A stretch of 64,000 nt of DNA from Sabellastarte sp. h YS-2021 (lineage: Eukaryota > Annelida > Polychaeta > Sabellida > Sabellidae). The translations under genes were made by a program, and so were the position numbers. Location: positions 9,648,496 to 9,712,495 of the forward strand of contig OZ024936.1 in assembly GCA_964017235.1 (NCBI GenBank), written 5' to 3'. This document shows, piece after piece, positions 24,250 through 34,400 of the stretch (its first letter is position 1; each line of letters begins with the position of its first letter). A model generated the notes under the pieces. That model had not been told where the DNA came from. It did no database searches and worked only from the letters and a program-made list of their open reading frames with translations.

Positions 24250-24809
24250 CTGGGGCCGATTTCACGAACGGACTTAAGCCTGTTTTTGGGCTTAAGCTTA
24301 AGACTCTGGTCTTAAATTCTGTCAAAAATGTGCTAAGTCAGCGGGCTTAGACTTAGCGGATTTCACAAAGGGGCTAAGTCCATGGATTTGCTAAGTCAGT
24401 GGACTTAGATTTAAGTCTGGGAGGTAGTGGGCTTAAATTTTGTAAAGAGGAATTAAATATGGCCGCCATAAACTTTTCTCCACTTCAAAATTTGAAAGGG
24501 CTGTAAAAAAGATATAATTACACAGAACACCTTACTAAAGTAGTCTTTGGGAAGTTTATGTGTGGCAACAAGGTTTTCCATGTCAAAACAGCACTTATCC
24601 TTAGATAAAATGCATTAAATGAAGGATATAAAAGGTCACATGACACAGAAAACCACTGTGGTTATATGATGAGCTTGGACTTAGCTAAGTCACCTTTGTG
24701 AAATCCATTTTAAGTCCCAGACCTAGTTAAGACCAAAGTGTTAGATTTAAGTCCCTGACTTAGCCAAAAAAAGGACTTACTTTAAGTCCTTTAGTGAAAT
24801 CGGCCCCAG
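24250..24809. mobile_element. MITE with CTGGGGCCGATTTCAC termini, copy 1
   Basis: Terminal inverted repeats CTGGGGCCGATTTCAC at the left and GTGAAATCGGCCCCAG at the right. Both arms carry scattered CTAAGTC/GACTTAAG words in opposite orientation. No coding potential. A second copy with the left terminus missing lies at 47161-47691 and shares internal sequence, including CTAAGTCAGTGGACTTA. The ends resemble those of PIF/Harbinger-type MITEs, but I could not define a 3-bp TWA duplication. Confidence 0.75.
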
Positions 24810-25189
24810 ATCTATTGTACTACCAATATATGTACATCACATACTGAAATCACACACAAGGATCATAAAAACATGTATTATATACATAGTATATATATAT
24901 ACATGTACATGTATTCCCAAGATACTGTACTGAGTATGTATGTACATCAGCTTTCATGAATATATACACAGAAAAATAAATATAACAACATGGTCAGCCT
25001 ATTAAAAGAACATCAAACTACAATTGTGACATATTCTAGATATTTGTAAAGCTACAAATCCAGAGATAATGTAGAGAGTACCTTTACCGACACTGATATG
25101 ACCAGGACCCCTTGTAAAAATGAAGAGATGCTGAAATATTATACTATTTGATATTCTATTCTAAAGTTATTTTCATGGTGTTTATGACA

Positions 25190-25378
25190 CCAGCCTCAGG
25201 GCTTTTCTCCACATGCCCCCCAAAAAGGGTGAGGGCTTTTCCCCACAGGGTGCAAAACTGGCTTGGGAGATTTCTCCAACGGAGAAATTTGAGGGCTTTT
25301 CTCCTGAGGGCTTTTCAAGTGATTGCTTTTCTCCACAGAGCTTTTCAAGTGAGGGCTTTTCTCCCAGACCCACTGGTT
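25190..25378. repeat. Word array, GAGGGCTTTTCTCC
   Basis: About eight degenerate repeats of GAGGGCTTTTCTCC. The ORFs crossing it (including a minus-strand run rich in GEKPS) are artefacts of the repeat. It lies about 70 bp beyond the stop codon of the exon at 25451-25675. Confidence 0.6.
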
Positions 25379-25450
25379 TTCATGAAAATCTGATAGTATA
25401 CCTTACATACATAAAAAGGAAGATATCTTAATGTTTCAACATTGAGAGAC

Positions 25451-25675
25451 TTAGTCATCAAACCAAACTCTATGGGTCGCTCTGATGACTCTGATCGGAG
25501 GTGATGCCTTCTTCCACCATTTTACTGTTTGCACTTGTGGAACTGCACTTGTAGCATCTGAAGACTCCTGAAAAGGCGTCTCTTCTTCGTCTGCAGTGTC
25601 GTAGACACAGTAGCAGCCATCACTGGCTGACCAGTTTTCTCTAGAGTTTTCTGGTAAATCTGCCTGCATGTAGAC
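25451..25675 (-). CDS. Candidate C-terminal exon, unknown protein
   Basis: Minus-strand exon opening after an acceptor (TAGTATCTACAG) at 25676 and reading 74 codons to a stop. The product has an acidic middle (TADEEETPFQE) and a basic/aromatic C-terminus (KWWKKASPPIRVIRATHR). No signal peptide, membrane segment or known domain is visible. It opens in phase 0, compatible with the candidate exon at 30306-30432, which ends in phase 0; together they would make about 104 residues with the hAT element inside the intron. Other exons may lie between, and function is unknown. Confidence 0.45.
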   Translation of the reverse strand, partial: VYMQADLPENSRENWSASDGCYCVYDTADEEETPFQESSDATSAVPQVQTVKWWKKASPPIRVIRATHRVWFDD

Positions 25676-26584
25676 CTGTAGATACTACTCTTCATCAGTT
25701 GATCTGCAGAATCAAGCCAGGATAAAAATTTACACAATTTATCAGGATATCTCCAGCCAAATAAAATGTCTGTGTCAAGCAGTTTAGACTCATAAGAATA
25801 CATTAAATATCTTTAAGATACTCTGTGTGCAAAATGGAGTTTTATTTACAAAATATTTGTTTCCCAATAATACACTGTCCATACCAAGTGTATACAGAGT
25901 TGTCTACAGCCATACACAATAAACAATGAACGCCATTTGCAGCCTAATTCTGTAATGACATTTAAATAGTACTCTAAAATAATTGGCTGTGCAGTGACCT
26001 CAGACACGTCTTTTGAGCAATACTGGAATCACGAATATAGAACGGTAAATAAAACAGCGCTGTTGAATTGTGCGTCAATCGTCCTCTCATGTACAAATCA
26101 GTGTTAGCGCTAGGATTTTTAAAATCGAGTCCCTGGGACTCATTCCCGTAATAATATTGAGTCCCTATTCACATTTGTGAGTCCCATGATAAGAGAAAGT
26201 AATATGTACTAAATTTTACTTCAATTTTATAGAGAAATAACTGTTGAATATACTTACATTAGCTGACAGCAAATTAACAAGGGTGAATAAAACTTTTATT
26301 TTTCAGGTAATTTTCAATACTCTAGTCTAATAAACTACACACTAACACATAATTGAAACAAAAATGAAATTAAAACTATGTCAGGATACCATTACCATAA
26401 TATTAACATCATGTAACTGTTAAAAAAAGTTATTTTAATAGTAACAGCCTAACATGAATTGCAAATATTATAGTGAACTATATCAGAATTACTACAAAGG
26501 ATTATCTAAAATTACAATAATGTAACATCCGTTCACATAAAGTATTGAAAATAGAAATTTGAAGTCACTGAAAAAATCAACAAA

Positions 26585-29500
26585 TTACATCCTTCTGTCT
26601 TTCAAGGCCCTAAAATTTGCCTTTGCATCAGTGTAGTCAAATTGCGCAAAATGTGGCCCATTGATGATGATTTTCATCATTCTTTCAAGCTGACCTTCCC
26701 CAAGTCGATTCCTGGTTTTAGTTTTAATTTTGTTCTGACATGAGAAACCTCTTTCACAAGAGGCAGAGTTAAGAGGTACTACAAGTGCTATTTCAGCAAA
26801 TACTGCAAAATCTGGATAATCCTCTGAATGTGAGATCAGTAAAAATTCCAGAAATTCAAGAAATTCCTTTGCCTTGTGCAAGCTCATGAAATGCTTGAAA
26901 GGAAGGAAATCCTGCATGCATCTTTGGCGACAAATTTTTCCTTCAAGGGTATGTTGTGGGTCAACATCTTGACCTTGTGGAACATAGAAATCTAGAAGAT
27001 GATGCAGTGAATCATGTCCATGGGAGCCAATTTCTTCATGTCCTTGTGGCAAGCGTTTTGGATTCAGTATACCATCTAATGCTTTCAAATTCTTTTGGGC
27101 TTCCTCGGGAAATCTGTTACTCAGATTTTGAAGGAGATTGTCTATGAAGTTGCCTGTAACAAATAATTGAGATAAAATAATTTCATTTAGATGTGATAGT
27201 GGCACTAGTAATTATGTATATAATAAAATTAAGTAACTGAATTTGTTATTTTACGTTGAAAATATTCAATAAATGAGTCATGTTTGAATTGATTACCAAA
27301 TTTTCCATTTTTGGTTACACAATTTCAAAATATGGTGACTATGGCCACTTGATTTGATGACGTAACCTAGTAAAATTAAAAAATTAACAATTACAGTTTA
27401 CATTTCCTATAAACTGAAATCATTCTTACGTGTATAATGTGTAGCTAACAATTGTTCCATTCTTTGCAAACACTTAATAAAATTAATGGGAGAATCGTTA
27501 CAAGGCAATCGGGCAAAAATGAATAACGGACGAGAGTGAAAATGGCAAGGATGAAACGCCGTCCTGTGATGGAATTGAATGAAAAGGCTCATAGTTACCT
27601 TTGATATTGTTGAAATTAGTCTTCTGGTTCAGGTAAGTCACAGAGGTGTCTCGGTACTTCTTCTCTTGACCAGCTTGTTCATTTAGTGCACGATCTAGGT
27701 TTGCCAGTGTTGGCAGGCTGTTGTTGTTGTCAACATCTTGTGCCATGGTAGTTAGTGTTGCCCTCACAGTTTCTAAAGCATTGGAAGCAGTTGCAAAATC
27801 CAAGTTTTCTCTCTGAAATGTCTTTGACATTCTGGTAAACAGTGGCAATATGTCACTCAGCATACAAGTAATTGCTATGAAATTGTAAGTCTCCATTTTC
27901 CTCAGAAGACCATTGGCAGTGGAATTGCCATTATTAGCCTCACGGCTAAGTGCAATAACTAGGGCTGGCCAACACTGGAAAATCGCAGACACTGCTTGAT
28001 CTAAGGATAGCCACCTGACAGGATGTGGCTGCTTCAGAGTGACAAACTTTTCATTTTCAAGAATGTCATAAATGGCACGAAGATTGTTGTATCGCACCGG
28101 TGAATTGGTGAAGAAAAAATAATTTGAGTTGACAGTGTCTTGGTATGATTTTACACAGTTGACATTTGCTGCGGCTTGTGACACTGCTAGTGCAAGTCTG
28201 TGTGCATAACAATGAATGTGAACAATCAGTGGATTGTGCCTCTTGAGTATGACACCAACTCCATTATTCTTTCCCATCATTACCGCGGCACCATCACTGG
28301 CAAATCCCAATAGCTTTGAAGTGGGGATGTTATTCTGTTGAAGATAGTTCAGTAATGCTTCTGAAATTGTGGCAGCTTTTCCATCTGGAACATCAACCAT
28401 ACTGGCAAAGCAAATTTTTGACTTTCCCTCAATGATTAATTGAACATATATAACTAGCTTTTTAAGAATAGCTATATCTACTGACTCATCTGTCATAAGA
28501 CCAAGAAAGGAGGACTTTTCAATTTTCTGTTTCATATCACTGTCTAATGATGATGATATACATTTTATGAAATCGGTCACAGTCTCATGATGAGAATATG
28601 AACCTGTCTGCAGTGTTGGTGCACCATTACTTTGCTGTAACTCAATCAGGTCAGGGAATGAAGACAGGGGAAAGTTTTTTTGAACAATAAAGTAGGCAGT
28701 TGTCATCTGAGCATCTAAACTGTCTGATGTTACGTGCTCCTGCTTCTTCTTGGCAACACTCCATTCTTCTTGGTACTTCAAAGTCTGGATGGCTCTCGTG
28801 TGCTGTGGCAGACATGCATGCTTTTTCAATGCAGACATCTGAAATGTATAATGGTATAATGTAACTATGCCTCAAACTATGAAAACTGCTCCCCTGATAA
28901 TATAACTGAAACCAAAATTCTAGGAAAACAGTTACAATTCTCTACCATCACATAACGTACCTTATTAATTTATTTTATATTTATTTTTTTTAATATATTT
29001 TTGATGAGACCCTTTTGATCCAAACTTTTTTTTTCAAATCCTGTGCACAGACAAACAGACACACAATAGTGAAGTCATAATCTGCTAATAAAAAAAAAAA
29101 AAAAAAAATCACTGTTAGATGTAGTTAATGCAAGTATTAGCAGTTTGTGGTTACCATACCCTGTATTGGTTTATATTTAGAATGCACTGTGATGACCTGT
29201 ACATGTGCTGTAACAAAGGCAATTAAAACAGTCATTGTGTATGTGCATACAGCATGAATGGGCATGTGTTAAAATCTATTCTTTACAAATTACCAATATA
29301 CTTTAATTCTAAAAGCTTTGTGTTTTAATCCATATTCACATACACAAAACAGTTACAGTGTGCATGACTTCATTAAAAGTTTATTTAAAACAAATAAAAA
29401 GGTTGCAATTACCAGTACATACCTGAAAATCCCCACACCCTTTTGTAAAGGCATTGGTTTGTTTTGCCTTCTTACAAAAAATGCAAAACATCTTGTCTGT

Positions 29501-29632
29501 TGATTGTTCATACTGCAGCCATTTGCTGAATTCAGCATGGCTGAGCCAGTCACTGTTAAATTTTCTCATTTTTTTTTTCTTTTTTGTCTGTGGCTCACAA
29601 TCCATTTTAAACTGTTCAGAGATTGTTGACAA
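26585..29632 (-). CDS. hAT-type transposase, about 672 residues, three exons
   Basis: Exons on the minus strand are 29632-29423 (70 codons, ends CAG|GTATGT), 28838-27599 (acceptor TTTCAG, donor AAAG|GTAACT) and 27153-26585 (acceptor GTTACAG, stop). Phases 0 and 1 agree across both introns. Exon 1 has a Lys-rich start and a TTF/BED-like zinc finger (WLSHAEFSKWLQYEQ, then MFCIFCKK). Exon 2 holds the RNase H-like core, with FLGLMTDESVDI around the first acidic residues, the helical insertion, and HIHCYAHRLALAVSQA, the CxxH motif of hAT transposases. Exon 3 carries the C-terminal dimerisation region, SASCERGFSCQNKIKTKTRN then RLGEGQLERMMKI. The protein resembles ZNF862/KIAA1586-like hAT-derived proteins. 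All parts are present, so either an active transposase or a very young copy is likely. Confidence 0.88.
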
Positions 29633-29695
29633 GTCGTCTGCTCAACACGTGCTACATTTAGAAGAAGCGATTTCATTGGCTATCGTCTGTGATAC

Positions 29696-29752
29696 TGCGC
29701 ATGCGCGACCTTACTTACAAGCGATTTTATTGGGTAAACTCGCGCATGCGCA
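29696..29752. promoter_or_regulatory. Promoter with two NRF1-type palindromes
   Basis: TGCGCATGCGCGA (29696-29708) and CGCGCATGCGCA (29741-29752) both match the NRF1 consensus YGCGCAYGCGCR and stand about 45 bp apart in a CpG-rich patch, roughly 65 bp upstream of the hAT transposase ATG. ATTGG (CCAAT-type) motifs lie beside each, and AAATATGGCGG, a YY1-like motif, follows at about 29777-29787. The arrangement looks like a housekeeping-type, possibly bidirectional promoter inside the transposon. Confidence 0.6.
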
Positions 29753-30305
29753 CAGTCGCCCTCAGATTTGTAAACAAATATGGCGGAGCAATAACAGTGT
29801 ACGTATTTTACTTGCCTCGTCTATTTAATTAAATAGATTTTGAAATATATTGTTAAGTTATATATTTGCGTCCGTGGGATGCATTGTCTTTTAGAATATG
29901 CGTCCTCTTTGAAATCTCGGCGTTTTTATGTATATTGGACGGCGTCCCCGCGATCACTGCAAATGTAAACAACTCACCATGAAATAAACATTTGCAGTAA
30001 ATATGAGGTCAGATAATTCAGTGGGGATTCTTATCAATACTAGTATTTCATTTAAAGATCGACTACCCATTTATATTCATGAAATCACGGAATTCTATTG
30101 GGGATTCTTCGGACTTCATAGTTTAATATTCAGCCGATCGATGTTTAAAACCATCATAAAGCACTGAAATATGTCTTTTATTGTTATATTAATAACTTGT
30201 CAATGTTTAAAACCATCATAAAGCACTCAAACATGTCTTTTATTCCTATGTTAATAATTTCTCAATGTTCCACACATTGATCTACAATATTTGCTTTGTA
30301 CTTAC

Positions 30306-30432
30306 TTTGTTATCTGATCCATTGACTCTGACATAAGTCTGAAGAGTCTCAGAAGAATTTCTGAAACATTGCTCATTTGCTGGTGAAAAACTCATGGTTT
30401 CATCTTGTCTCTGTCACTTATTAATTCATCAG
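30306..30432 (-). CDS. Candidate exon with two readings
   Basis: Bounded by a strong acceptor (TTTTTTTCAG, exon starts 30432) and a perfect donor (AAA|GTAAGT at 30305). Reading 1: an ATG at 30395 in a good context (AAACCATGA) opens 30 codons to the donor in phase 0 (MSFSPANEQCFRNSSETLQT...), possibly spliced to 25675-25451. Reading 2: in the phase left by the exon ending at 31479, it gives a short tail ADELISDRDKMKP and stops at the overlapping TGA. The two readings overlap at ATGA. I cannot choose between them from sequence alone. Confidence 0.45.
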
Positions 30433-30544
30433 CTGAAAAAAACATGAACTCAATCAAACACATTTGATACTAGTTATAAGAATTATTACTTTCAAACACT
30501 ATACACACCTTTGATTTTAATAAAAATATTTCAGTGCAAATGTT

Positions 30545-30614
30545 ATAGGGGCCATGGTGGTTAAATGGTAACACACATCCCCCCTCCCCTCTGACAATGG
30601 AGTTGCAATCAAGG
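30545..30614 (+). mobile_element. Fragment of tRNA-like SINE head
   Basis: GGGGCCATGGTGGTTAAATG with a degraded box B resembles the head of the tRNA-Gly SINE family. The body is replaced by the MITE that follows. Confidence 0.4.
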
Positions 30615-30805
30615 CCTGGGGTCATACTCTACAACAATACTTAGATCATTTCTAACCTAGATTTCAAGTAAGAATGTATGAAACAGAACACTCCTAACTT
30701 TGTTTTGTGAATACAAAGTGCAAGAAAAAAATGATTTGAAAAACTTTCCCTTACTTAGATCTAAGGTTACCTTATCTAATTGTTGTTGTCGAATACCGCC
30801 CCTGG
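30615..30805. mobile_element. Small MITE, CCTGGGG termini
   Basis: Left CCTGGGGTCATACTCTACAA pairs imperfectly with the reverse complement of the right end, CCAGGGGCGGTATTCGACAA. Inner arms carry ACTTAGATC and GATCTAAGG. About 190 bp, no ORF. Related in style to the MITEs at 24250 and 6421. Confidence 0.6.
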
Positions 30806-31464
30806 TCTAAAGTGGAAATGCAGCATCAATAACTGATTCAAAGGTACTAGCATTAATGCAAAATGCTGATTAAACAAGTTTACAAATGTTATGTGTTTGT
30901 TTGAAAGGTGAAGATTTTATACAGACTCTGGTGCGAAACTCATTTAACAAAAATATGAAAGCGTTAAAGTTTTTGACTTTTTAGCATGCCTTACACTACA
31001 TGGTAGGGGGTCACCTATAAAAATTCTCCAGATCTATTCTTATTCACTGCAGCTACCCTGAACACTTCTGGATTGCCTTGCAAAGGGTATAAACAAATGT
31101 TACAAAATATAAAAATCAACAGACATTTAATGCATATTAATTATCTCAATTTCTTGTGATTTTACCCTATTAATTTTTATTTTATTTTATCAAGAAATAT
31201 TATGTAAATAAATTAATACAATATTAAAGTAAACAAAAATCAGTGTCATTAGTACAAATAAGATATTTCTTCAAAAATACATTGTACTCCACGGCAGACA
31301 CAGATATCTCTTTTTGTTAAATTAAAGTCTTATAATTCTTTATTCACTCATATGTTCTACTGGCTGTTACCTAACAATCAGCCATGTGGTATGATTTGTT
31401 TATGTTGTCATTCAGTTGTGTCCACTGCTGTACCACTCTGTACTCCACCACTACATGGGTTGTT

Positions 31465-34400
31465 TCAGGCAGAGTGACCAGTCTCTTCATCACAGGCAGG
31501 CCAACCCCATGATAGATGAAACTGGTTTTCCCCCACTTCTTCACAGTCCAGGAAGAGTGTCTTGCCAGGCGAGGATGATTCTGTTCAATAAAATGACAAC
31601 AATTGCCATAAATTATTATGTGTTACTTGTTTGTTGTTAAAATACATTGCTCATATATTATAGTGTAGACTTTTCAGTGTTATTATTTAGAGAAATTATA
31701 AATATCTTTTGTAGATATTCTAGGTAACATCCAAAGATTTATTTCAGGTTTTACGTCGCTTTCAACACTGTACAGGTCATATCACAACGGGTAGTTGGAA
31801 GGGCAGAGGAAACCAGTACATACAATTGGTCAAGGTTCTGCAACAAAGAATGATGTTTATGATTTATTATGACAAACCATAAACACTCATAAACAACATG
31901 TTTATTTATTTCGTAATGTTAATTGGCCATCATCTGAAAGGAAAAATATTTGAAAGGTAATCTGTTCAATAGTTTGAATAATAAATCTATTTTTTAACTT
32001 TATAACATGGGTTTTTAGGACAATTGAGGGCAAAGTTTTGTTCTGTTATATGGGTTGTCACCATACCATGCATATATTACAATCTGGCCTTGAGGGCAAG
32101 GTTTCATGCTAATATACAGGATGTCACATTACCCCGAGTGTCACAATATTCTATTTGTGTCAATATTTCTCTATGTAAATCCATATGCAACATTTAATTA
32201 GTATTAATATGTTATATGCTATAAAGATCTGGATATATTTTAGCATACAGTGTCATGGTTTATCGTTAACTTGAAAAGGTATTTTCACGATTAGTTTCTT
32301 GATTATTGACACACGATACTGTGACATGTTACAACATGGGAAACAAACTTTTAACTTTTATACCTTGGAATCTTGTCTTCAGATATTTTTTCACATTTGT
32401 GACAAATTCTTTAATCTTCTTTCTTGTAGCTGTAAATAAGGAAATACATTAAGTATAAACAGATTCAGAAAACAGAGATTCTATATTCACATTATGAAAA
32501 TGCAACAAGTAATTGAAGTGCTTAAATTTAAAACCATACATGTAGTATGTTAAAATGAACAATAGTTTTTCGTAGGCCTGTTAAGTGGAAGAAATTTAAC
32601 AATTTGAAGAAACATGAAAGATAACTAGAACTATAATGTTTAGAATTTATTAAAACATGGTTCACTTTATGTGGCAGACCAGTTTTTACTTTTACTTGTA
32701 TAAATTATGAACATCACTTACTGACTCACCAAGAGGGGGGAGAGTAATCACCAAAGTAAGCTTTTGGAATTTTATAACCCTAACAGCACTCAATAGGTCA
32801 CATCTAGCCCTTCGGTTTTGACATCATTTGGGGGACATTTGCGCATAGGCTGTAGATGTTTAACAATGCAGTGCATTCGAAATAAATCATCTTAATCACA
32901 CCAAACAGTAGCTGTATGATTACCTGGATGCCATCCTGCCAGGTGTATTGGGAATTTCCTTTCCACCTCAGGTTTCTGAACTTGAACCTGAATATCTTCA
33001 AAAGCATTGATGGGAACTGTATTGCAGAACACACAGTTCAGCACAGCTTAGAAATACTCATCCTGTAGGGAATGTAGTTTTCGTAAATCATCTGAAGTAG
33101 GTGGTTTATTGCTTTATAGGAAAAATGGAAAAAAAAGAAGTTTTTTCCGAGATGTCAACTGGGTAGCAAATTTGAAAGTTCTTTATTATTCTAGTATTGT
33201 TCTTTCATTGTCTTCTTTAAGCCTATATGTTTTGCCACAGAAATTGGAGGAGTTCAATGGTTTTGAAAAGCAAAAACCATAACAAGACAAAACACCTTTA
33301 TCTTGCATAAACAAATGATACAAATGAGCTAAGCTTAAAATTTTTTCTTAGGGTTTACATCCATGTCGAAAGAGTAATTGGACATTTCAAATGGTTTGTC
33401 ATATTACAACTTACTATTTCCCTAACCCTTGTCCATCTTCTTGATGACATTATTATTGTGTGTGCTGCCCTTTGCAACTTATTGCCTCCAGTTGTTGGGC
33501 AGTAAACATCAAAATAGCAGCGACAGCGTGCCCCATCTTTAAAGGGTTACATTACAATAATTATTATGTATTTCAATTATCTATTTCATTAACATTCTAT
33601 TTTGACAAATATCATACAATGCCGAACAGAATATTTCTATTTGTTGGCAATATCATAATTTTGATAGATATAAGTTTACTTTTGTAACACAATAATTATC
33701 TATTAGCAATTAATTTAAAAAGAACAAATATCATACTAATTAATACAATGGGGCTTTAAACTGTTATTTCACAAGAACACAAGAGTTATTAATTATTGAA
33801 ATTTAGACAAGCCTTAAGACATGGGCAAATAAGCACTAAATATAGAATACTATAGTATCTCTTTCAACATGTATGTCCGCATGGAGGGTTTTTGGTTTTC
33901 GCCTTTTGCTGGATTTTTAGAGCTAAGCTGTATTTTACTGTGAAATCAGAATAAATTCATAGTTAACATAATAAACATATAACCATTGGTAATTCATGAA
34001 GCTGTGTAATTTGGATAATATACAAAGAAACAGGTATTTTAATGAAATATTTAACGATTTAGAGCTTACACATCTTCTACACCACCTTGACAGGCATTGT
34101 TTATATACCGTAGCATTTTTCTGATGTGTTTCCATTGACCAGTGTTAATAAGTATTATTTTATAGTTCACTAAAGTATTCTACAATTAGCTATTTCCTAC
34201 ATCAGTAAGTGTGCACGAAAGATTTGGATATTTTATGACTGAAAATTATACAATGTGACATTCCATTTATGTCACATATCCAACAATTTACATCAACATG
34301 AAAGCTTAATTCTTAAATGACTTTAATAACATATTTTCAAAATAACTACATATGTGTAATATATCTAAAAGCCAAATTTGGGTTTTACACCCATATCAAC

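Larger units (their letters stand above)
26099..29959 (-). mobile_element. Complete hAT-superfamily DNA transposon (3.86 kb)
   Basis: The left end CAGTGTTAGCGC and the reverse complement of the right end (CAGTGATCGCGG) agree at 9 of 12 positions and have the CAGTG start typical of hAT. The direct repeat CAAAT lies exactly outside both ends (26094-26098 and 29960-29964). That is a 5-bp duplication, shorter than the usual 8 bp but reported for some hAT lineages. The element encloses a full three-exon transposase on the minus strand and its promoter. No stop or frameshift was seen in the coding exons, so it may still be active. Confidence 0.8.

Noticed and set aside
25182-25373. GEKPS-rich peptide resembling zinc-finger linkers
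   Set aside because: There are no Cys/His fingers; it is a translation of the GAGGGCTTTTCTCC word array.
29454-29828. 124-codon plus-strand ORF
   Set aside because: Antisense to exon 1 and promoter of the hAT transposase, with a poly-Phe run from the Lys codons.
26091-29967. 8-bp hAT target duplication
   Set aside because: The flanking octamers (GTACAAAT and CAAATGTA) are not identical; only CAAAT adjacent to the ends repeats.
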